The notes: generated from the sequence alone by a model not told the origin. Counted from the first letter of the stretch, positions 33,403-43,074 are shown. The stretch: 64,000 bases of DNA from Clostridia bacterium (GCA_017397845.1 JAFQHU010000020.1:1-64000); one strand, 5' to 3'. Translations and numbers: made by a program.

Positions 33403-33906
33403 TTATAATTTGATTTCGTAACCGTACTCCTTAAGAATCAAGCCGTCCTGATCTTTCACATAATAGCCCTCAGCCTTTTTGTAGCTGTTCTTTTCATAAA
33501 ATTTAATGGCAGGTATGTTATAATCCACCACTAAAAGACGAAGGTATTCTCCTCCTCTTTCTTTGGCTATTCTTTCTGCTTCCTTAAGCATGCGGGTGCC
33601 GATGCCCTTTTTAAGGCAATCGGGTGCCACGCCGAATCGGAAAAGGTAAATGCCTTTGGCATTAAGGTTTTCCCACACTATACTCCCCTCGTCCTCCTGA
33701 GGCGGGCAGAGTGCAAAGGCGGAAATAAGCTTCTCTTCCTCTTCAAGGACAAAAAGGCTTTTTCTTTTTATATCGTCGGGAAAGACGCAGTCGGGATAGA
33801 TTTCGTCCCATATGCTGATATTCTCGCTGTCAAGTTTTCGGGTAATGGATGCGAAAAGACAGTGAAGTGCAGGCAGGTCTTTTTCATTTGCAAGTCGTAA
33901 GTTCAT
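33403..33906 (-). CDS. GNAT family N-acetyltransferase
   Basis: 167 residues with the GNAT fold. Residues 1-40 are MNLRLANEKDLPALHCLFASI. The acetyl-CoA loop region is RFGVAPDCLKKGIGTRMLKEAERIAKERGGEYLRLLV (Q/RxxGxG/A-like, near residue 95-115). The C-terminal part IKFYEKNSYKKAEGYYVKDQDG is typical of the family. It transfers an acetyl group to an amine; the target is unknown. Spacing to both neighbours is very small (1-12 nt), so all three are co-transcribed. Confidence 0.92.
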   Translation of the reverse strand: MNLRLANEKDLPALHCLFASITRKLDSENISIWDEIYPDCVFPDDIKRKSLFVLEEEEKLISAFALCPPQEDEGSIVWENLNAKGIYLFRFGVAPDCLKKGIGTRMLKEAERIAKERGGEYLRLLVVDYNIPAIKFYEKNSYKKAEGYYVKDQDGLILKEYGYEIKL

Positions 33907-33907
33907 A

Positions 33908-34243
33908 TTATGTCCTCTTGATTTTCTTTACTGCTAATCTTATCAGTGAGCCTACAGCCACACCGACAGCGGAAATTACCAGATACCATACAGAGTGTAT
34001 TAATGCGCTCTCATTATAATGAAGCATAACCGTGGGGATGAAAACGACAGCTACACTCAGCGGATGAGAATATTTAGCCTTAAGCTCTGAAAGAGTGCCC
34101 ATTAACAGTGAAAGAATAAATGTGGAGAAGATTAGCACCACCACTATTCCCATACCGTCCGTAGGGCCGCCGAAGAAGGGAAAGATATAAAACATAAAGA
34201 GCTGTATAAACCATATTATTAATTCTTTGATGTATTTTTTCAT
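33908..34243 (-). CDS. Small membrane protein, 111 aa
   Basis: Four hydrophobic segments span most of the protein (about 7-25, 30-50, 60-78 and 82-102), with basic ends. No family is recognised. An AAGGAGGAGA ribosome site precedes the ATG at 34243. It leads a three-gene operon with the GNAT enzyme and another small membrane protein. Confidence 0.7.
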   Translation of the reverse strand: MKKYIKELIIWFIQLFMFYIFPFFGGPTDGMGIVVVLIFSTFILSLLMGTLSELKAKYSHPLSVAVVFIPTVMLHYNESALIHSVWYLVISAVGVAVGSLIRLAVKKIKRT

Positions 34244-34339
34244 ATTTATCTCCTCCTTTAATTTTAATATAGCACAGGTAAGTTAAAATGTAAATAAAAA
34301 AGTTCATTGTTTCTGTAATGTAAATCGGCGGTTTAAAAC

Positions 34340-34364
34340 GGACGACCAATGGTCGCCCCTACGG
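34340..34364. repeat. REP-like palindromic element
   Basis: GGACGACCAATGGTCGCCCC is nearly palindromic around CCAATGG, and the following CTACGG completes a GTAGGGGCGACC-type unit on the minus strand. Similar short palindromes are scattered in intergenic DNA of gut clostridia as I remember. Only one copy is seen in this window. Confidence 0.45.
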
Positions 34365-34380
34365 TACGAAAATAAATCAA

Positions 34381-34425
34381 AAGCCACTGTATCGGTTATT
34401 GTAACCTTTACAATGGCTTAGTTTA
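34381..34425 (-). terminator. Terminator after valS, CCATTGTA family
   Basis: AAGCCACTGTA (34381-34391) pairs with TACAATGGCTT (34409-34419) with one mismatch. An inner GGTTA-TTG-TAACC stem lies inside. On the minus strand TTTTGATTTATTTT follows, so it ends valS transcription. Confidence 0.8.
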
Positions 34426-34430
34426 TTTTA

Positions 34431-37052
34431 TTATCCTAATGATGCAAGACTTTCGTCAATCATCTTGATTTTTTCGGTGAGCTTTTCTGCATCTGCCTTC
34501 TGTCCGTCGATAACATTCTGAGGAGCCTTGGCGAGGAAGCCGGGGTTATTAAGCTTACCGTTAATCTGTGCGAGCTTCTTTTCGGCTGCTTCCTTTTCCT
34601 TCATGAGACGCTTTCTTTCAGCCTCGAAGTCAACAAGGTCGCCCATGGGAATGTAAATCTTTGCATCGGCTGTAACAATGCTAACGCTGCCGTCGATGGA
34701 GAAGCTGTCACCTACGGTAACATCGGAAGCGGAAGCAAGTCTCTGCATAAATACAACTGCTAAATCAAAGATATCCTTTTTATCCGTAGCGATGTAAACA
34801 TGAGCCTTTCTTGAGGGAGGTACATTCATTTCTGAACGTCTGTTACGGACTGCTCTGATGGCATCCATAATGATTCCCATTTTTTCCTCATCCTCGGTGA
34901 AGACTAACTCTTCACTGAAGGTAGGCCATGCAGAAAGCATAATGGTTTCGCCGTCGTGAGGAAGTGTCTGCCAAATTTCCTCGGTGATAAAGGGCATAAA
35001 GGGATGGAGAAGCTTAAGTGTTTCGCTCATTACATAAACGAGAACTGCACGGGCTGTCTCGGCCTCAGCGCCGCCCTTCTGAAGTCTTATTTTGGCAAGC
35101 TCGATGTACCAGTCGCAGAATAAATCCCAAATGAAATCGTAAAGCTTCTGTACTGCGATACCGAGCTCAAATTTATCGAGATTATCGGTAACCTCTTTAG
35201 CAAGTCTGTTGAACTGAGAAAGAATCCACTTATCCTCCAGGGCAAGGTCAGCAGGAATGTGAGGTGCCTTTTCCTCTTCGGTAAGGTTCATAAGGATAAA
35301 GCGGGCAGCATTCCATATTTTGTTTGCGAAGTTACGGGATGCTTCAACCTTTTTATCGGAATAACGCATATCGTTTCCGGGGCTGTTACCTGTGGCAAGA
35401 GTAAAGCGAAGAGCATCAGCTCCGTATTTGTCGATAACGAGAAGCGGGTCGATACCGTTGCCGAGAGACTTACTCATCTTTCTGCCCAGCTCGTCACGGA
35501 CAATACCGTGAATAAATACGGTGTCAAAGGGTACTTCGCCCATCTGCTCGCAGGCAGAGAAAATCATTCTGGCAACCCAGAAGAAGATGATATCGTAGCC
35601 TGTAACGAGAGTGCTCGTGGGATAATAATGCATAAGCTCCGGAGTCTTTTCGGGCCAACCTAAGGTCGAGAAGGGCCAAAGAGCCGAAGAGAACCAAGTA
35701 TCAAGAGTGTCGGGGTCCTGAGTGATGTTTGCACTGCCGCATTTACAGCACTTATCGGGAGTTTCCTTTGAAACAGTGATTTCACCGCAGTCAGCGCAGT
35801 ACCAGGCGGGAATTCTGTGACCCCACCAAAGCTGACGTGAAATACACCAGTCACGGATGTTTTCCATCCAGTTATAGTAAATTTTATCAAAGCGTTCGGG
35901 AATGAACTTAACTTTGCCGTCACGCACTACCTTGATAGCAGGCTTTGCCAAAGGCTCCATTTTAACGAACCACTGCTTTGATACTCTGGGCTCAACGGAG
36001 GTGTGACAGCGATAGCAGGTGCCAACCTCATGCTTTGTGGGCTCGATTTTTACGAGCGCACCCGCAGCATCAAGATCAGCGATGATAGCTTTGCGACATT
36101 CCATAAGGCTCATACCGGCATACTTGCCTGCCTTTTCGTTCATAAAGCCGTCGTCGGTCATAACGTTGAGAACGGGAAGATTACAGCGAATACCTACCTC
36201 AAAGTCGTTGGGGTCATGAGCGGGTGTGATTTTAACGGCACCGGTACCTTTGTCCATTTTAGCATAAGAGTCAGCCACGATGGGAATTTCTCTGCCGATA
36301 ACGGGCATAACAACTGTTTTACCGATAAGATGAGTGTATCTTTCGTCTTCGGGGTGAACAGCGATAGCGGTATCACCGGGGATGGTTTCGGGACGGGTGG
36401 TGGCAATTTCGATGTAGCCGTCTTCATCCTTTAAGTGATAACGAAAGTGCCAGAAATTACCGTCCTGCTCCTCATATTCAACCTCCGCATCGGAAATAGA
36501 GGTTTTACAGTGAGTACACCAGTTAATAATTCTTTCGCCGCGGTAAATGAGACCTTTTTCGTAAAGATTTACGAAAACCTCCTTGACAGCCTTTGAGCAT
36601 CCTTCATCGAGAGTAAAACGTTCTCTGTCCCAGTCACAGGAGGAACCCATTTTTTTAAGCTGTTCGATAATTCTGCCGCCGTACTGTGCTTTCCAATCCC
36701 ATGCTCTTTCGAGGAAGCCCTCTCTGCCGAGGTCCTCCTTTGAGATGCCTTCAGCCTTCATAGCTTCTACGATTTTAGCCTCGGTAGCGATGGAGGCATG
36801 GTCCGTGCCGGGAAGCCAAAGAGTATCATAGCCCTGCATTCTTCTGAAACGGACGAGAATATCCTGAAGAGTATTATCAAGGGCATGACCCATATGAAGC
36901 TGTCCTGTGATGTTTGGAGGGGGAATAACGATAGTGTAAGGTTTCTTTGTTTCATCAACCTTTGCGTGGAAGTATTTACCCTCAAGCCATGAAGCATAAA
37001 TTCTGTCTTCAACGTCTTTAGGATCATACTGTTTAGCAAGTTCCTTTGCCAT
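34431..37052 (-). CDS. valS: Valine-tRNA ligase
   Basis: 873 residues, the usual length. The HIGH-type motif is [12 protein letters not shown] near residue 52, the KMSKS motif is [14 protein letters not shown] near 525, and WFVKMEPLA lies near 365. The CP1 editing domain is intact ([15 protein letters not shown] [26 protein letters not shown]). A C-terminal coiled-coil arm ([22 protein letters not shown]) is typical of bacterial ValRS. It charges tRNA-Val in the cytosol. The start at 37052 follows AGGAG by 9 nt. A T-box leader upstream links expression to uncharged tRNA-Val. Confidence 0.97.
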   Translation of the reverse strand: MAKELAKQYDPKDVEDRIYASWLEGKYFHAKVDETKKPYTIVIPPPNITGQLHMGHALDNTLQDILVRFRRMQGYDTLWLPGTDHASIATEAKIVEAMKAEGISKEDLGREGFLERAWDWKAQYGGRIIEQLKKMGSSCDWDRERFTLDEGCSKAVKEVFVNLYEKGLIYRGERIINWCTHCKTSISDAEVEYEEQDGNFWHFRYHLKDEDGYIEIATTRPETIPGDTAIAVHPEDERYTHLIGKTVVMPVIGREIPIVADSYAKMDKGTGAVKITPAHDPNDFEVGIRCNLPVLNVMTDDGFMNEKAGKYAGMSLMECRKAIIADLDAAGALVKIEPTKHEVGTCYRCHTSVEPRVSKQWFVKMEPLAKPAIKVVRDGKVKFIPERFDKIYYNWMENIRDWCISRQLWWGHRIPAWYCADCGEITVSKETPDKCCKCGSANITQDPDTLDTWFSSALWPFSTLGWPEKTPELMHYYPTSTLVTGYDIIFFWVARMIFSACEQMGEVPFDTVFIHGIVRDELGRKMSKSLGNGIDPLLVIDKYGADALRFTLATGNSPGNDMRYSDKKVEASRNFANKIWNAARFILMNLTEEEKAPHIPADLALEDKWILSQFNRLAKEVTDNLDKFELGIAVQKLYDFIWDLFCDWYIELAKIRLQKGGAEAETARAVLVYVMSETLKLLHPFMPFITEEIWQTLPHDGETIMLSAWPTFSEELVFTEDEEKMGIIMDAIRAVRNRRSEMNVPPSRKAHVYIATDKKDIFDLAVVFMQRLASASDVTVGDSFSIDGSVSIVTADAKIYIPMGDLVDFEAERKRLMKEKEAAEKKLAQINGKLNNPGFLAKAPQNVIDGQKADAEKLTEKIKMIDESLASLG

Positions 37053-37093
37053 TTTAATCATCTCCTGTATTTAAAGATATTTTTTATTAATTA

Positions 37094-37333
37094 AAAACTC
37101 CGCCCTGAAAAATCAGGACGGAGAAAACACCGTGGTACCACCTGAATTCGGTGAAAACACCGCACTCAAAATCTTTAACGCAGAAAATACGTCGGGGTCT
37201 ACAGGGCGAAGCCTTTCTTCCCGAAGCTACCAAACTACCTTCGCACATTTCAGCTAAAGGTTCGCACCAACCACCTTTTCTCTGAAAGCATCCCTGTGTT
37301 ACTCCTTTTGGTCACAGCCGTTTAAAACATATC
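37094..37333 (-). ncRNA. T-box leader of valS
   Basis: On the minus strand the leader opens with an AGAGAAAAGG-type stem I region (near 37285), followed by GGTTGGTGCGAACC. It ends with the conserved antiterminator element AGGTGGTACCACGG (37143-37130). After that a terminator hairpin (CTCCGTCCTG ... CAGGGCGGAG then TTTTT, about 37124-37094) competes with it. The T-box UGGU would pair with the ACCA end of an uncharged tRNA with discriminator A, as in tRNA-Val. A GTA in the GAAGGTAGTTTGG segment (about 37245-37233) could be the specifier, but I have not folded it. Confidence 0.9.
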
Positions 37334-37339
37334 TCGTAG

Positions 37340-37368
37340 ATTTTATCACAAAGATAAAAATAAGTCAA
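37340..37368 (-). promoter_or_regulatory. Promoter of valS T-box transcript
   Basis: On the minus strand TTGACT (37368-37363) and TAAAAT (37345-37340) are 17 nt apart, just before the T-box leader. Confidence 0.85.
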
Positions 37369-37385
37369 TAGCAGAAAAGAGATTT

Positions 37386-37425
37386 TAAAACAAAACAGGC
37401 ATCCCACCGTAAGGTGAGATACCTG
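37386..37425 (-). terminator. Terminator after the PPC/FN3 gene
   Basis: AGGCATCCCACC (37397-37408) pairs with GGTGAGATACCT (37413-37424) around TTAC-type loop bases. On the minus strand a TGTTTTGTTTT tail follows. Confidence 0.85.
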
Positions 37426-37441
37426 CCGAAATCATAAATGA

Positions 37442-39172
37442 TTATTTAACCTTTACAGATTTGATTTTGCTGAGGTTACCGTAAACGTTTTTACCGTTGA
37501 ACACCTTATAAGCTCTGACTTTGAAGTAATACTTCTTGCCGCTCTTGAGCTTGCTGATTGTCTTTGAGGTAGCCTTTGCATCCTTAACGATTACTCTGGT
37601 TGCATAGTCAAAGTCTCTGTCTGTGGTGTAGAAAATACGGTAGCCTGATGCGCCGTTAACTGATTTCCAGTTAACTGTTGCACTCTTTGTGCCGGCCTTA
37701 ACGCTGCTGATAGTTACTCTTGCAGGATTTGTGGTGGTTGACTTTTCTTCGCTGAACTCACCGTAAACATAGCAGCCGTTAATCTTTTTGTATGCTCTTA
37801 CTTTGAAATCATAGGTTGTGCCACCCTTGAGCTTTTTCATTTTAAGGTATCTCTTTGAGGTGGTGGAGCCAACCTTAACGAATTCTTTTTTAGCTTCGTC
37901 ATATCTGAATACTTCGTAGCCGTCTGCACCTGCAACCTTTGACCAAGTGAGCTTGAGGTTTGTAACGCTTTTGGTATATTTAACGTTCTTAACTTTGGCA
38001 AGGTTAACTTCCTCTGAAACAACGAAGTTGTACTTACCTGTGCCGCCGTCGATTACGATGAAGTATTTGCCGGCTGCAAGGTTAAATTCATGAACGTCCT
38101 TACGGCTTGTTGCCTTTTCTGCAAGGCCGTTATTTTTGCTGCTCCATACTTCCTTATTGTCAGCGTCGAGAATACGGATGTTATAGGAAGAAAGATATGA
38201 AACGAAACCGATCATAACACCGCCTTTGGGTGCTGTGATTTCGAAATAGTCTTTGCTGTCAGTGATTGAAAGGTGACCTGCAATCTTTTTGCCGAAAGCA
38301 ATTTTGTTGGGATTAACGATAGAATCGTTAGGCTCAACGGAGGATGTGTTTGCCGATTTGAATTTGTAGTCAAAGCTGTAGCTGCCCTTTGAGTTTACGG
38401 GAAGTTTGATAAGGGTGCCCTTTGAGCCGATGCCGTTTACCTTTACATAGTAGATACCTGCTGAAAGCTCAAGTTTGTACTCGTCAGTTCTCTGCTTTTT
38501 GGAAGCATCCCACTGATTGTTTTCCTTTGACCAGATGGAGTTGCCGTTTGCATTGAGAAGATAAATGCTGTAATATTCCATCTTTGATTTGAACTTAAGA
38601 GTAACTGAGCCGGCTGATTTTACATCGATTTTGTAGAAATCGTTTTCACCGTCATTGAGGATTTTACCTGAAACGGTGGAATCAGCTTTGATTTCCTTTG
38701 CATACTTGAGTTCGTTGTTTTTGTCGGCGTCTGTTTCAGTCTGACCCTTTGTTTCAGCGTTAAAGGCAAGTCTGAAATCGTAGGAGCCTGTGGAAGCACC
38801 CAAGGCACCTAAAGCACCTTCACCTGTAACCTTGAGATAATATGTACCTGCATCCAGTGTCTGGCTGTATGCAACATCACCTGAGGTTGAACGTGTTGTG
38901 ATCCATTTTTTGACCTCAGTATTTTTTGAGTCATAGATTGCAACAGTGAAAGGTCTCATTGATGTAGTAAAGTAGAGACGTACTCTGCCGTACTGAGTAG
39001 TAGTGAATTTGAAATAATCTTCGCCGTCATTTGAAGTGATGCTGTCACTGTATGCTTTGTCCATTACGATTGCAGTTGCAGTGTCAACGGATGCGAATGC
39101 GGGAACAAAAAGCGCAAACACTACAGAAAGAACCATAAGCATACAAAGAAGGCTTTTAAGATAGTTTTTCAT
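37442..39172 (-). CDS. Secreted protein with PPC-type domains and two fibronectin type III domains
   Basis: 576 residues. A signal peptide (MKNYLKSLLCMLMVLSVVFALFVPAFA) is followed by three beta modules of about 120 residues, each with a DYFKF/DFYKIDV/DYFEIT core (SNDGEDYFKFTTTQYGRVRLYF, NDGENDFYKIDVKSAGSVTLKF, SITDSKDYFEITAPKGGVMIGF) and a later GxYYxKV-type turn. These look like prepeptidase C-terminal (PPC) domains. Two FN3 domains end it (about 395-576), with repeated YxFKVRAYK and SGYRIF motifs. It lacks a clear wall anchor. It is probably an adhesive or binding surface protein. It has its own promoter and terminator. Confidence 0.85.
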   Translation of the reverse strand: MKNYLKSLLCMLMVLSVVFALFVPAFASVDTATAIVMDKAYSDSITSNDGEDYFKFTTTQYGRVRLYFTTSMRPFTVAIYDSKNTEVKKWITTRSTSGDVAYSQTLDAGTYYLKVTGEGALGALGASTGSYDFRLAFNAETKGQTETDADKNNELKYAKEIKADSTVSGKILNDGENDFYKIDVKSAGSVTLKFKSKMEYYSIYLLNANGNSIWSKENNQWDASKKQRTDEYKLELSAGIYYVKVNGIGSKGTLIKLPVNSKGSYSFDYKFKSANTSSVEPNDSIVNPNKIAFGKKIAGHLSITDSKDYFEITAPKGGVMIGFVSYLSSYNIRILDADNKEVWSSKNNGLAEKATSRKDVHEFNLAAGKYFIVIDGGTGKYNFVVSEEVNLAKVKNVKYTKSVTNLKLTWSKVAGADGYEVFRYDEAKKEFVKVGSTTSKRYLKMKKLKGGTTYDFKVRAYKKINGCYVYGEFSEEKSTTTNPARVTISSVKAGTKSATVNWKSVNGASGYRIFYTTDRDFDYATRVIVKDAKATSKTISKLKSGKKYYFKVRAYKVFNGKNVYGNLSKIKSVKVK

Positions 39173-39218
39173 AGAATATTCCTCCTAATAATATACTATT
39201 ACATAATTCTATACGTTA

Positions 39219-39247
39219 ATACTACCACCTTAACACGAAAAAGTCAA
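39219..39247 (-). promoter_or_regulatory. Promoter of PPC/FN3 gene
   Basis: On the minus strand TTGACT (39247-39242) and TAGTAT (39224-39219) are 17 nt apart. Confidence 0.7.
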
Positions 39248-39274
39248 GGGTTAATAACAAGTAAAAGTTCAAAA

Positions 39275-40564
39275 TTAACAATTATTTTCTCCGAGAAGCT
39301 TTTCACATGCTGCAAGCTTTACACAGATGCAAAGAAGCTTGGTTGCAGTGAGAAGTTCGTCAACGGGAGGATAAGAAGGAGCGATACGGATGTTTTTATC
39401 CTTCGGGTCAAAGCCGTAAGGGAAGGTAGCACCCACCGTGGTAAGAGTAACACCGCCCTCTTTGCAGAGCTGATATACTCTTTTGGCTGTTCCCTCCATA
39501 ACGTCAAGAGAGATGAAATAACCGCCCTTCGGTTTGGTCCAGGTTGCCACTCCGTATTTGCCCAGCTGAGTTTCAAATTCATTGATGACAGCTTTGAATT
39601 TGGGAGCAAGGATATTTTTATGAAGCTTCATATGGCTTTTTATACCCTTTACATCTCTGTAAAATTTGACGTGTCTGAACTGATTGAGCTTGTCATAGCC
39701 GATGGTCTGCACACTCATACGGTCGATAATCATCTGAATATTTCTGTCAGAGGCAGCCAGAACCGCAACACCTGAACCGGGGAAGGAAATTTTTGAGGTG
39801 GAGGTAAATTCGATTACCATATCCTCATGACCGTACTTTTTAAGAGCATCGAAAATATTGTCAAGCTTTTCCGTTTCATCGGTAAGGTCATGGATAATAT
39901 AAGCATTGTCCCATATAATTCTGAAATCCTTTGCCGCAGGAGTCATGGCGGCGATTCTGTCCACTGTTTCGCTCGTATATGTAACGCCTGTAGGATTCGA
40001 ATATTTGGGAACGCAGAACATACCCTTAACCTTTTCGTCTTTGATAAGCTCTTCAACGGCATCCATATCGGGACCCGTGTCAGTCATATCGACGGGAATG
40101 AGCTTGATTCCGTAATATTCCGCAATAGCGAAGTGTCTGTCATATCCGGGACAGGGGCAAAGGAATTTGATTTCGCCCTGATCCTTCCAAGGCTCGGCAC
40201 CTGAGCCGGTAAGCATACACTGTGTGATATAGTCAAACATCATATTGAGACTTGAGTTACCGCAGATAATGACGTTTGAAACAGGCACCTTGAGAAGCTT
40301 CGCAAAAATTTCTTTACATTCAATAATACCGGTAAGCAAACCGTAATTCCTGTATTCGAGGCTGTGGTTGCTTGCGTCATCCTCCCAATCCCTCGATGTG
40401 ATGGCATCGAGAAGTCCGTTTGAAACTGCGAGCTGGTCGGAGCCGGGCTTACCGCGTGACATATCGAGCTTGAGCCCCTGCGCTTTAAAGGCATCGTACT
40501 CCTCCTGAAGTGCAGCTTTAAGATCGAGTAATTTTTCTTTTGAGTAGGTTTTGAGTTCTGCCAT
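39275..40564 (-). CDS. Aminotransferase class I/II, aspartate-aminotransferase Ic type
   Basis: 429 residues. The PLP lysine is in SSTSKISFPGSGVAVLAA-type motif (TSTSKISFPGSG, near residue 240), NPTGVTYT lies near 193, and the Asp of WDNAYIIHDL near 220. The beginning KLDMSRGKPGSDQLAVSNGLL and the end LRIAPSYP-like NIRIAPSYPPVDEL match the long aspartate aminotransferases of the Aminotran_MocR group. It would move amino groups between aspartate and 2-oxoglutarate. The start at 40564 follows AAGGGTG. It lies 33 nt after the DUF4474 gene and may share its promoter. Confidence 0.88.
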   Translation of the reverse strand: MAELKTYSKEKLLDLKAALQEEYDAFKAQGLKLDMSRGKPGSDQLAVSNGLLDAITSRDWEDDASNHSLEYRNYGLLTGIIECKEIFAKLLKVPVSNVIICGNSSLNMMFDYITQCMLTGSGAEPWKDQGEIKFLCPCPGYDRHFAIAEYYGIKLIPVDMTDTGPDMDAVEELIKDEKVKGMFCVPKYSNPTGVTYTSETVDRIAAMTPAAKDFRIIWDNAYIIHDLTDETEKLDNIFDALKKYGHEDMVIEFTSTSKISFPGSGVAVLAASDRNIQMIIDRMSVQTIGYDKLNQFRHVKFYRDVKGIKSHMKLHKNILAPKFKAVINEFETQLGKYGVATWTKPKGGYFISLDVMEGTAKRVYQLCKEGGVTLTTVGATFPYGFDPKDKNIRIAPSYPPVDELLTATKLLCICVKLAACEKLLGENNC

Positions 40565-40597
40565 AAATATCACCCTTAATTTTTATTCTGAATATAA

Positions 40598-41491
40598 TTA
40601 TTGATATGTAAATATAACTTCGAGGCCCTTTACCTTATAGTCTATGCCCTGCTTTTCTATGGCTTTGGTAAGACCGGAAAGCATATCGTAGTCTTTGGCG
40701 GTAATGCGTGCATCGACACGGAGTTTGTCAAAATCTCCGTCTCTGTTTCCGGGGATGAAGCCGGTGCACCACCAATAATAGTCAGAGGGTCTGGAGAATT
40801 GCTTTTCCCATTCGCCCTTTTTGAAAAGACCCTTTTTATACTCATAAAAATCCATAGACATTTTCAATCTGTCGCTGTCTCCGACTGAATCGTAATGAGC
40901 GATCTTGCGGTCCTTCGGCTTATTGTAAACGCCGATTTCCGCACCGTAGAAAAGAAGTCCGTATTGACCCTTCCATATCTGGATAAGCCAATTTTTGTTT
41001 TTATAATCGAATTTGAAGCGAACCGTGTCAAAATCGATAAGTGCAACCTCCGAAAAAACATCAAAAAGCTCATTGTAGCCGACTATTCTCTGCCACGGGT
41101 CGGAGGCAGTATAAAAGCATTTTTCTTTGGAATCGTAAAGATAGCCTGCGATGCCCGCTTCGCTCAGATCCTTTTCGTCATCTTTGCTGTCGGGCTCAAC
41201 GGGTTCAGGCTGTACAGGCTCCTGCTTTGCCTGCTCCTGGGCTTCGAGATAATCCGAGATGGCGATTACAAATTTTTTAACCGATTCGATAAGCTTTTTC
41301 AAAACCTCAGTTATGTCCGCTTTTTGCTCCGGAACAATTTGTTCGTCTTTGTCAAGCTTTTCAATTTCAGTAGCGGTAACGCCTGTATTATTTTTATCCG
41401 CCGCATAAACACCCATGTTTAAAGGTAAAGCACAAAAAAGCATCACCGCACACATAAGTATCGCGATTTTTCTTACAATACTTTGTTTCAT
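40598..41491 (-). CDS. Secreted DUF4474 protein (short architecture)
   Basis: 297 residues. A signal peptide (about 1-30, ending PLNMGVYA) is followed by an acidic/Gln/Pro linker (about 85-108, QEQAKQEPVQPEPVEP). The C-terminal domain (about 110-297) holds FYTASDPWQRIVGY, DTVRFKFDYKNKNWLIQIWKGQYG, GAEIGVYNKP, HYDSVGD and YYWWCTGFIPG. This domain is shared with the genes at 43075 and 49159 and matches DUF4474 as I recall it. Function is unknown. It has its own promoter and sits between the fucosidase and aminotransferase genes. Confidence 0.85.
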   Translation of the reverse strand: MKQSIVRKIAILMCAVMLFCALPLNMGVYAADKNNTGVTATEIEKLDKDEQIVPEQKADITEVLKKLIESVKKFVIAISDYLEAQEQAKQEPVQPEPVEPDSKDDEKDLSEAGIAGYLYDSKEKCFYTASDPWQRIVGYNELFDVFSEVALIDFDTVRFKFDYKNKNWLIQIWKGQYGLLFYGAEIGVYNKPKDRKIAHYDSVGDSDRLKMSMDFYEYKKGLFKKGEWEKQFSRPSDYYWWCTGFIPGNRDGDFDKLRVDARITAKDYDMLSGLTKAIEKQGIDYKVKGLEVIFTYQ

Positions 41492-41522
41492 TGTTCATCC
41501 TCCCAAAGAAATATTGCATAAG

Positions 41523-41551
41523 ATTTTAACATATAATTGTCTCAAAATCAA
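41523..41551 (-). promoter_or_regulatory. Promoter of short DUF4474 gene
   Basis: On the minus strand TTGATT (41551-41546) and TAAAAT (41528-41523) are 17 nt apart. Confidence 0.7.
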
Positions 41552-41569
41552 CATTATTTTAATATTTCA

Positions 41570-43018
41570 TCAAGCACCGTAAATTTTTATTCCGCTGATT
41601 ACGGGGTTTGCTCTCGACTGAGTTACGGCAATAACAATTTCGTCGGTAAGCACGGGCTTTTCAAGCATTACAAATTTTCCTGAGCCGATAACAGTGCCGG
41701 TGTAAAGGTGAGTGTACTCCCCTTTTTCATTTTTGGCAAAAACTTTGAACTGCTCAACTCTTTGGCTGTATCTGAGATTTTCGCTCAAAGAAAGGACGGA
41801 AACCGACCGCTTCGAGGGAAAAGAGAGAACATAACCGAGCTCATCACCGCCGAGCATTTCACCCGATACCCTGTTTCTTTTTTCGCCGTCAACGGCAAGA
41901 AAAGAAAGGACCGAATCGTCAATCTCTTTTTCAAAAGATGCCGAAATAAGCTGAGTAAAGCGTTTAAGTCTCTTTTCTTCGTTTTTGCCTATAAGACCGT
42001 GACGGTTCGGCGGAACATTGAGAAGCATGGAGGCATTACCGCCCACGGTATTAAAGTAAATTTGCGCCAACTGCTCCGGTGTTCTTCCCTTTCCCGCATA
42101 AGAAAAAGGTCTGTTATTATGGAACCATCCGTAATTCAGTGAAACGTCGGCCTCAGCCGGTTTGAAAATCAAATTTTTATAATTTCTCAGCACCTGACGT
42201 GAGCCTAAATCTGCCGAGGTATCGTCGGGTCTTTCAGCCATTTCCTTTGTCTGAGATTCGTCAGTTTGAGATTTTTCGGCAACAAGGTCATTATTTTCCC
42301 TTTCACCGGGAATGACACTCCATTCGCTTTCTCTTACTCTTCCGCCCTCATTTCCAATCCAGCGCACGTCGGGGCCGCAGATATTTATGACAGCATGAGG
42401 ATGATATTCCCTGATGACGGAGTAATATCTTTCCCAATCATAAACCTGCTTTTTACCGTTTTTCCCTTCACCGCAGGCACCGTCAAACCAAAAGCAGAAT
42501 ATATCGCCGTAATTACGGCACAGCTCCGTCAGCTGACCGACAAAGAAATCGTTATATTCTTCCGTACCGTAGGTTTTTTCGCGTCTGTCCCAGGGTGAAA
42601 GATAAATACCGAGCTTAAGGGAATATTTTTTACAGCTTTCGGAAAGCATTTTTACTATATCCTTTCCGAAGGGTGTATTCATTACGTTATGGTCGGTGTA
42701 TGCCGTATCAAAAAGGCAAAAGCCGTCATGGTGCTTGGCAGTGATAATTACGCCCTTGCTGCCTGTAGCCTTCAGTACACGGCACCATTGATCCGTGTCA
42801 AGCTTTTTAGGATTGAAGCGTGAAATATCTTCCTTGCCGTCGCCCCATTCTCTGTTATAAATTGTGTTGATTCCGAAATGAATAAAGTTATAATACTTCA
42901 TTTCCAAAAAATCAAGCTGACGCTCAGAGGGAGTGACGCTTATGTATCTTTTTACCTCGCTGTCTTCTGAAGGGAATCCGTTATTTGTAATACACCAACC
43001 CTCATTTATATGTTTCAT
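41570..43018 (-). CDS. Alpha-L-fucosidase, glycoside hydrolase family 29
   Basis: 482 residues. The GH29 barrel shows KYYNFIHFGINTIYNREWGDG (near residue 45), ITAKHHDGFCLFDTAYTDHNV (near 95) and the nucleophile Asp in DIFCFWFDGACGEG (near 175). A C-terminal beta domain follows. It releases alpha-L-fucose from glycans such as mucin or milk-type sugars. The protein lacks a signal peptide, so it would act on imported oligosaccharides. No Shine-Dalgarno lies right before the ATG at 43018; an AAGGAG occurs about 40 nt upstream across a hairpin. An in-frame TAG upstream excludes a longer protein. Confidence 0.93.
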   Translation of the reverse strand: MKHINEGWCITNNGFPSEDSEVKRYISVTPSERQLDFLEMKYYNFIHFGINTIYNREWGDGKEDISRFNPKKLDTDQWCRVLKATGSKGVIITAKHHDGFCLFDTAYTDHNVMNTPFGKDIVKMLSESCKKYSLKLGIYLSPWDRREKTYGTEEYNDFFVGQLTELCRNYGDIFCFWFDGACGEGKNGKKQVYDWERYYSVIREYHPHAVINICGPDVRWIGNEGGRVRESEWSVIPGERENNDLVAEKSQTDESQTKEMAERPDDTSADLGSRQVLRNYKNLIFKPAEADVSLNYGWFHNNRPFSYAGKGRTPEQLAQIYFNTVGGNASMLLNVPPNRHGLIGKNEEKRLKRFTQLISASFEKEIDDSVLSFLAVDGEKRNRVSGEMLGGDELGYVLSFPSKRSVSVLSLSENLRYSQRVEQFKVFAKNEKGEYTHLYTGTVIGSGKFVMLEKPVLTDEIVIAVTQSRANPVISGIKIYGA

Positions 43019-43030
43019 AACAACCGATTT

Positions 43031-43056
43031 CGGTACAAGCTAAAAAGCCTGTACCG
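43031..43056 (-). other. Leader hairpin between DUF4474 and fucosidase genes
   Basis: CGGTACA (43031-43037) pairs with TGTACCG (43050-43056) around AGCT/AAGC arms. On the minus strand it lies between an AAGGAG sequence and the fucosidase ATG. Folding would bring AAGGAG to about 13 nt from the ATG. On the plus strand a T run follows, but there is no plus-strand gene ending here. Confidence 0.5.
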
Positions 43057-43074
43057 ACTCCTTTTTATTTAATA

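Noticed and set aside
43031..43056. Transcription terminator on the minus strand
   Set aside because: No T run follows on that strand; the sequence continues AAATCGG into the fucosidase start.
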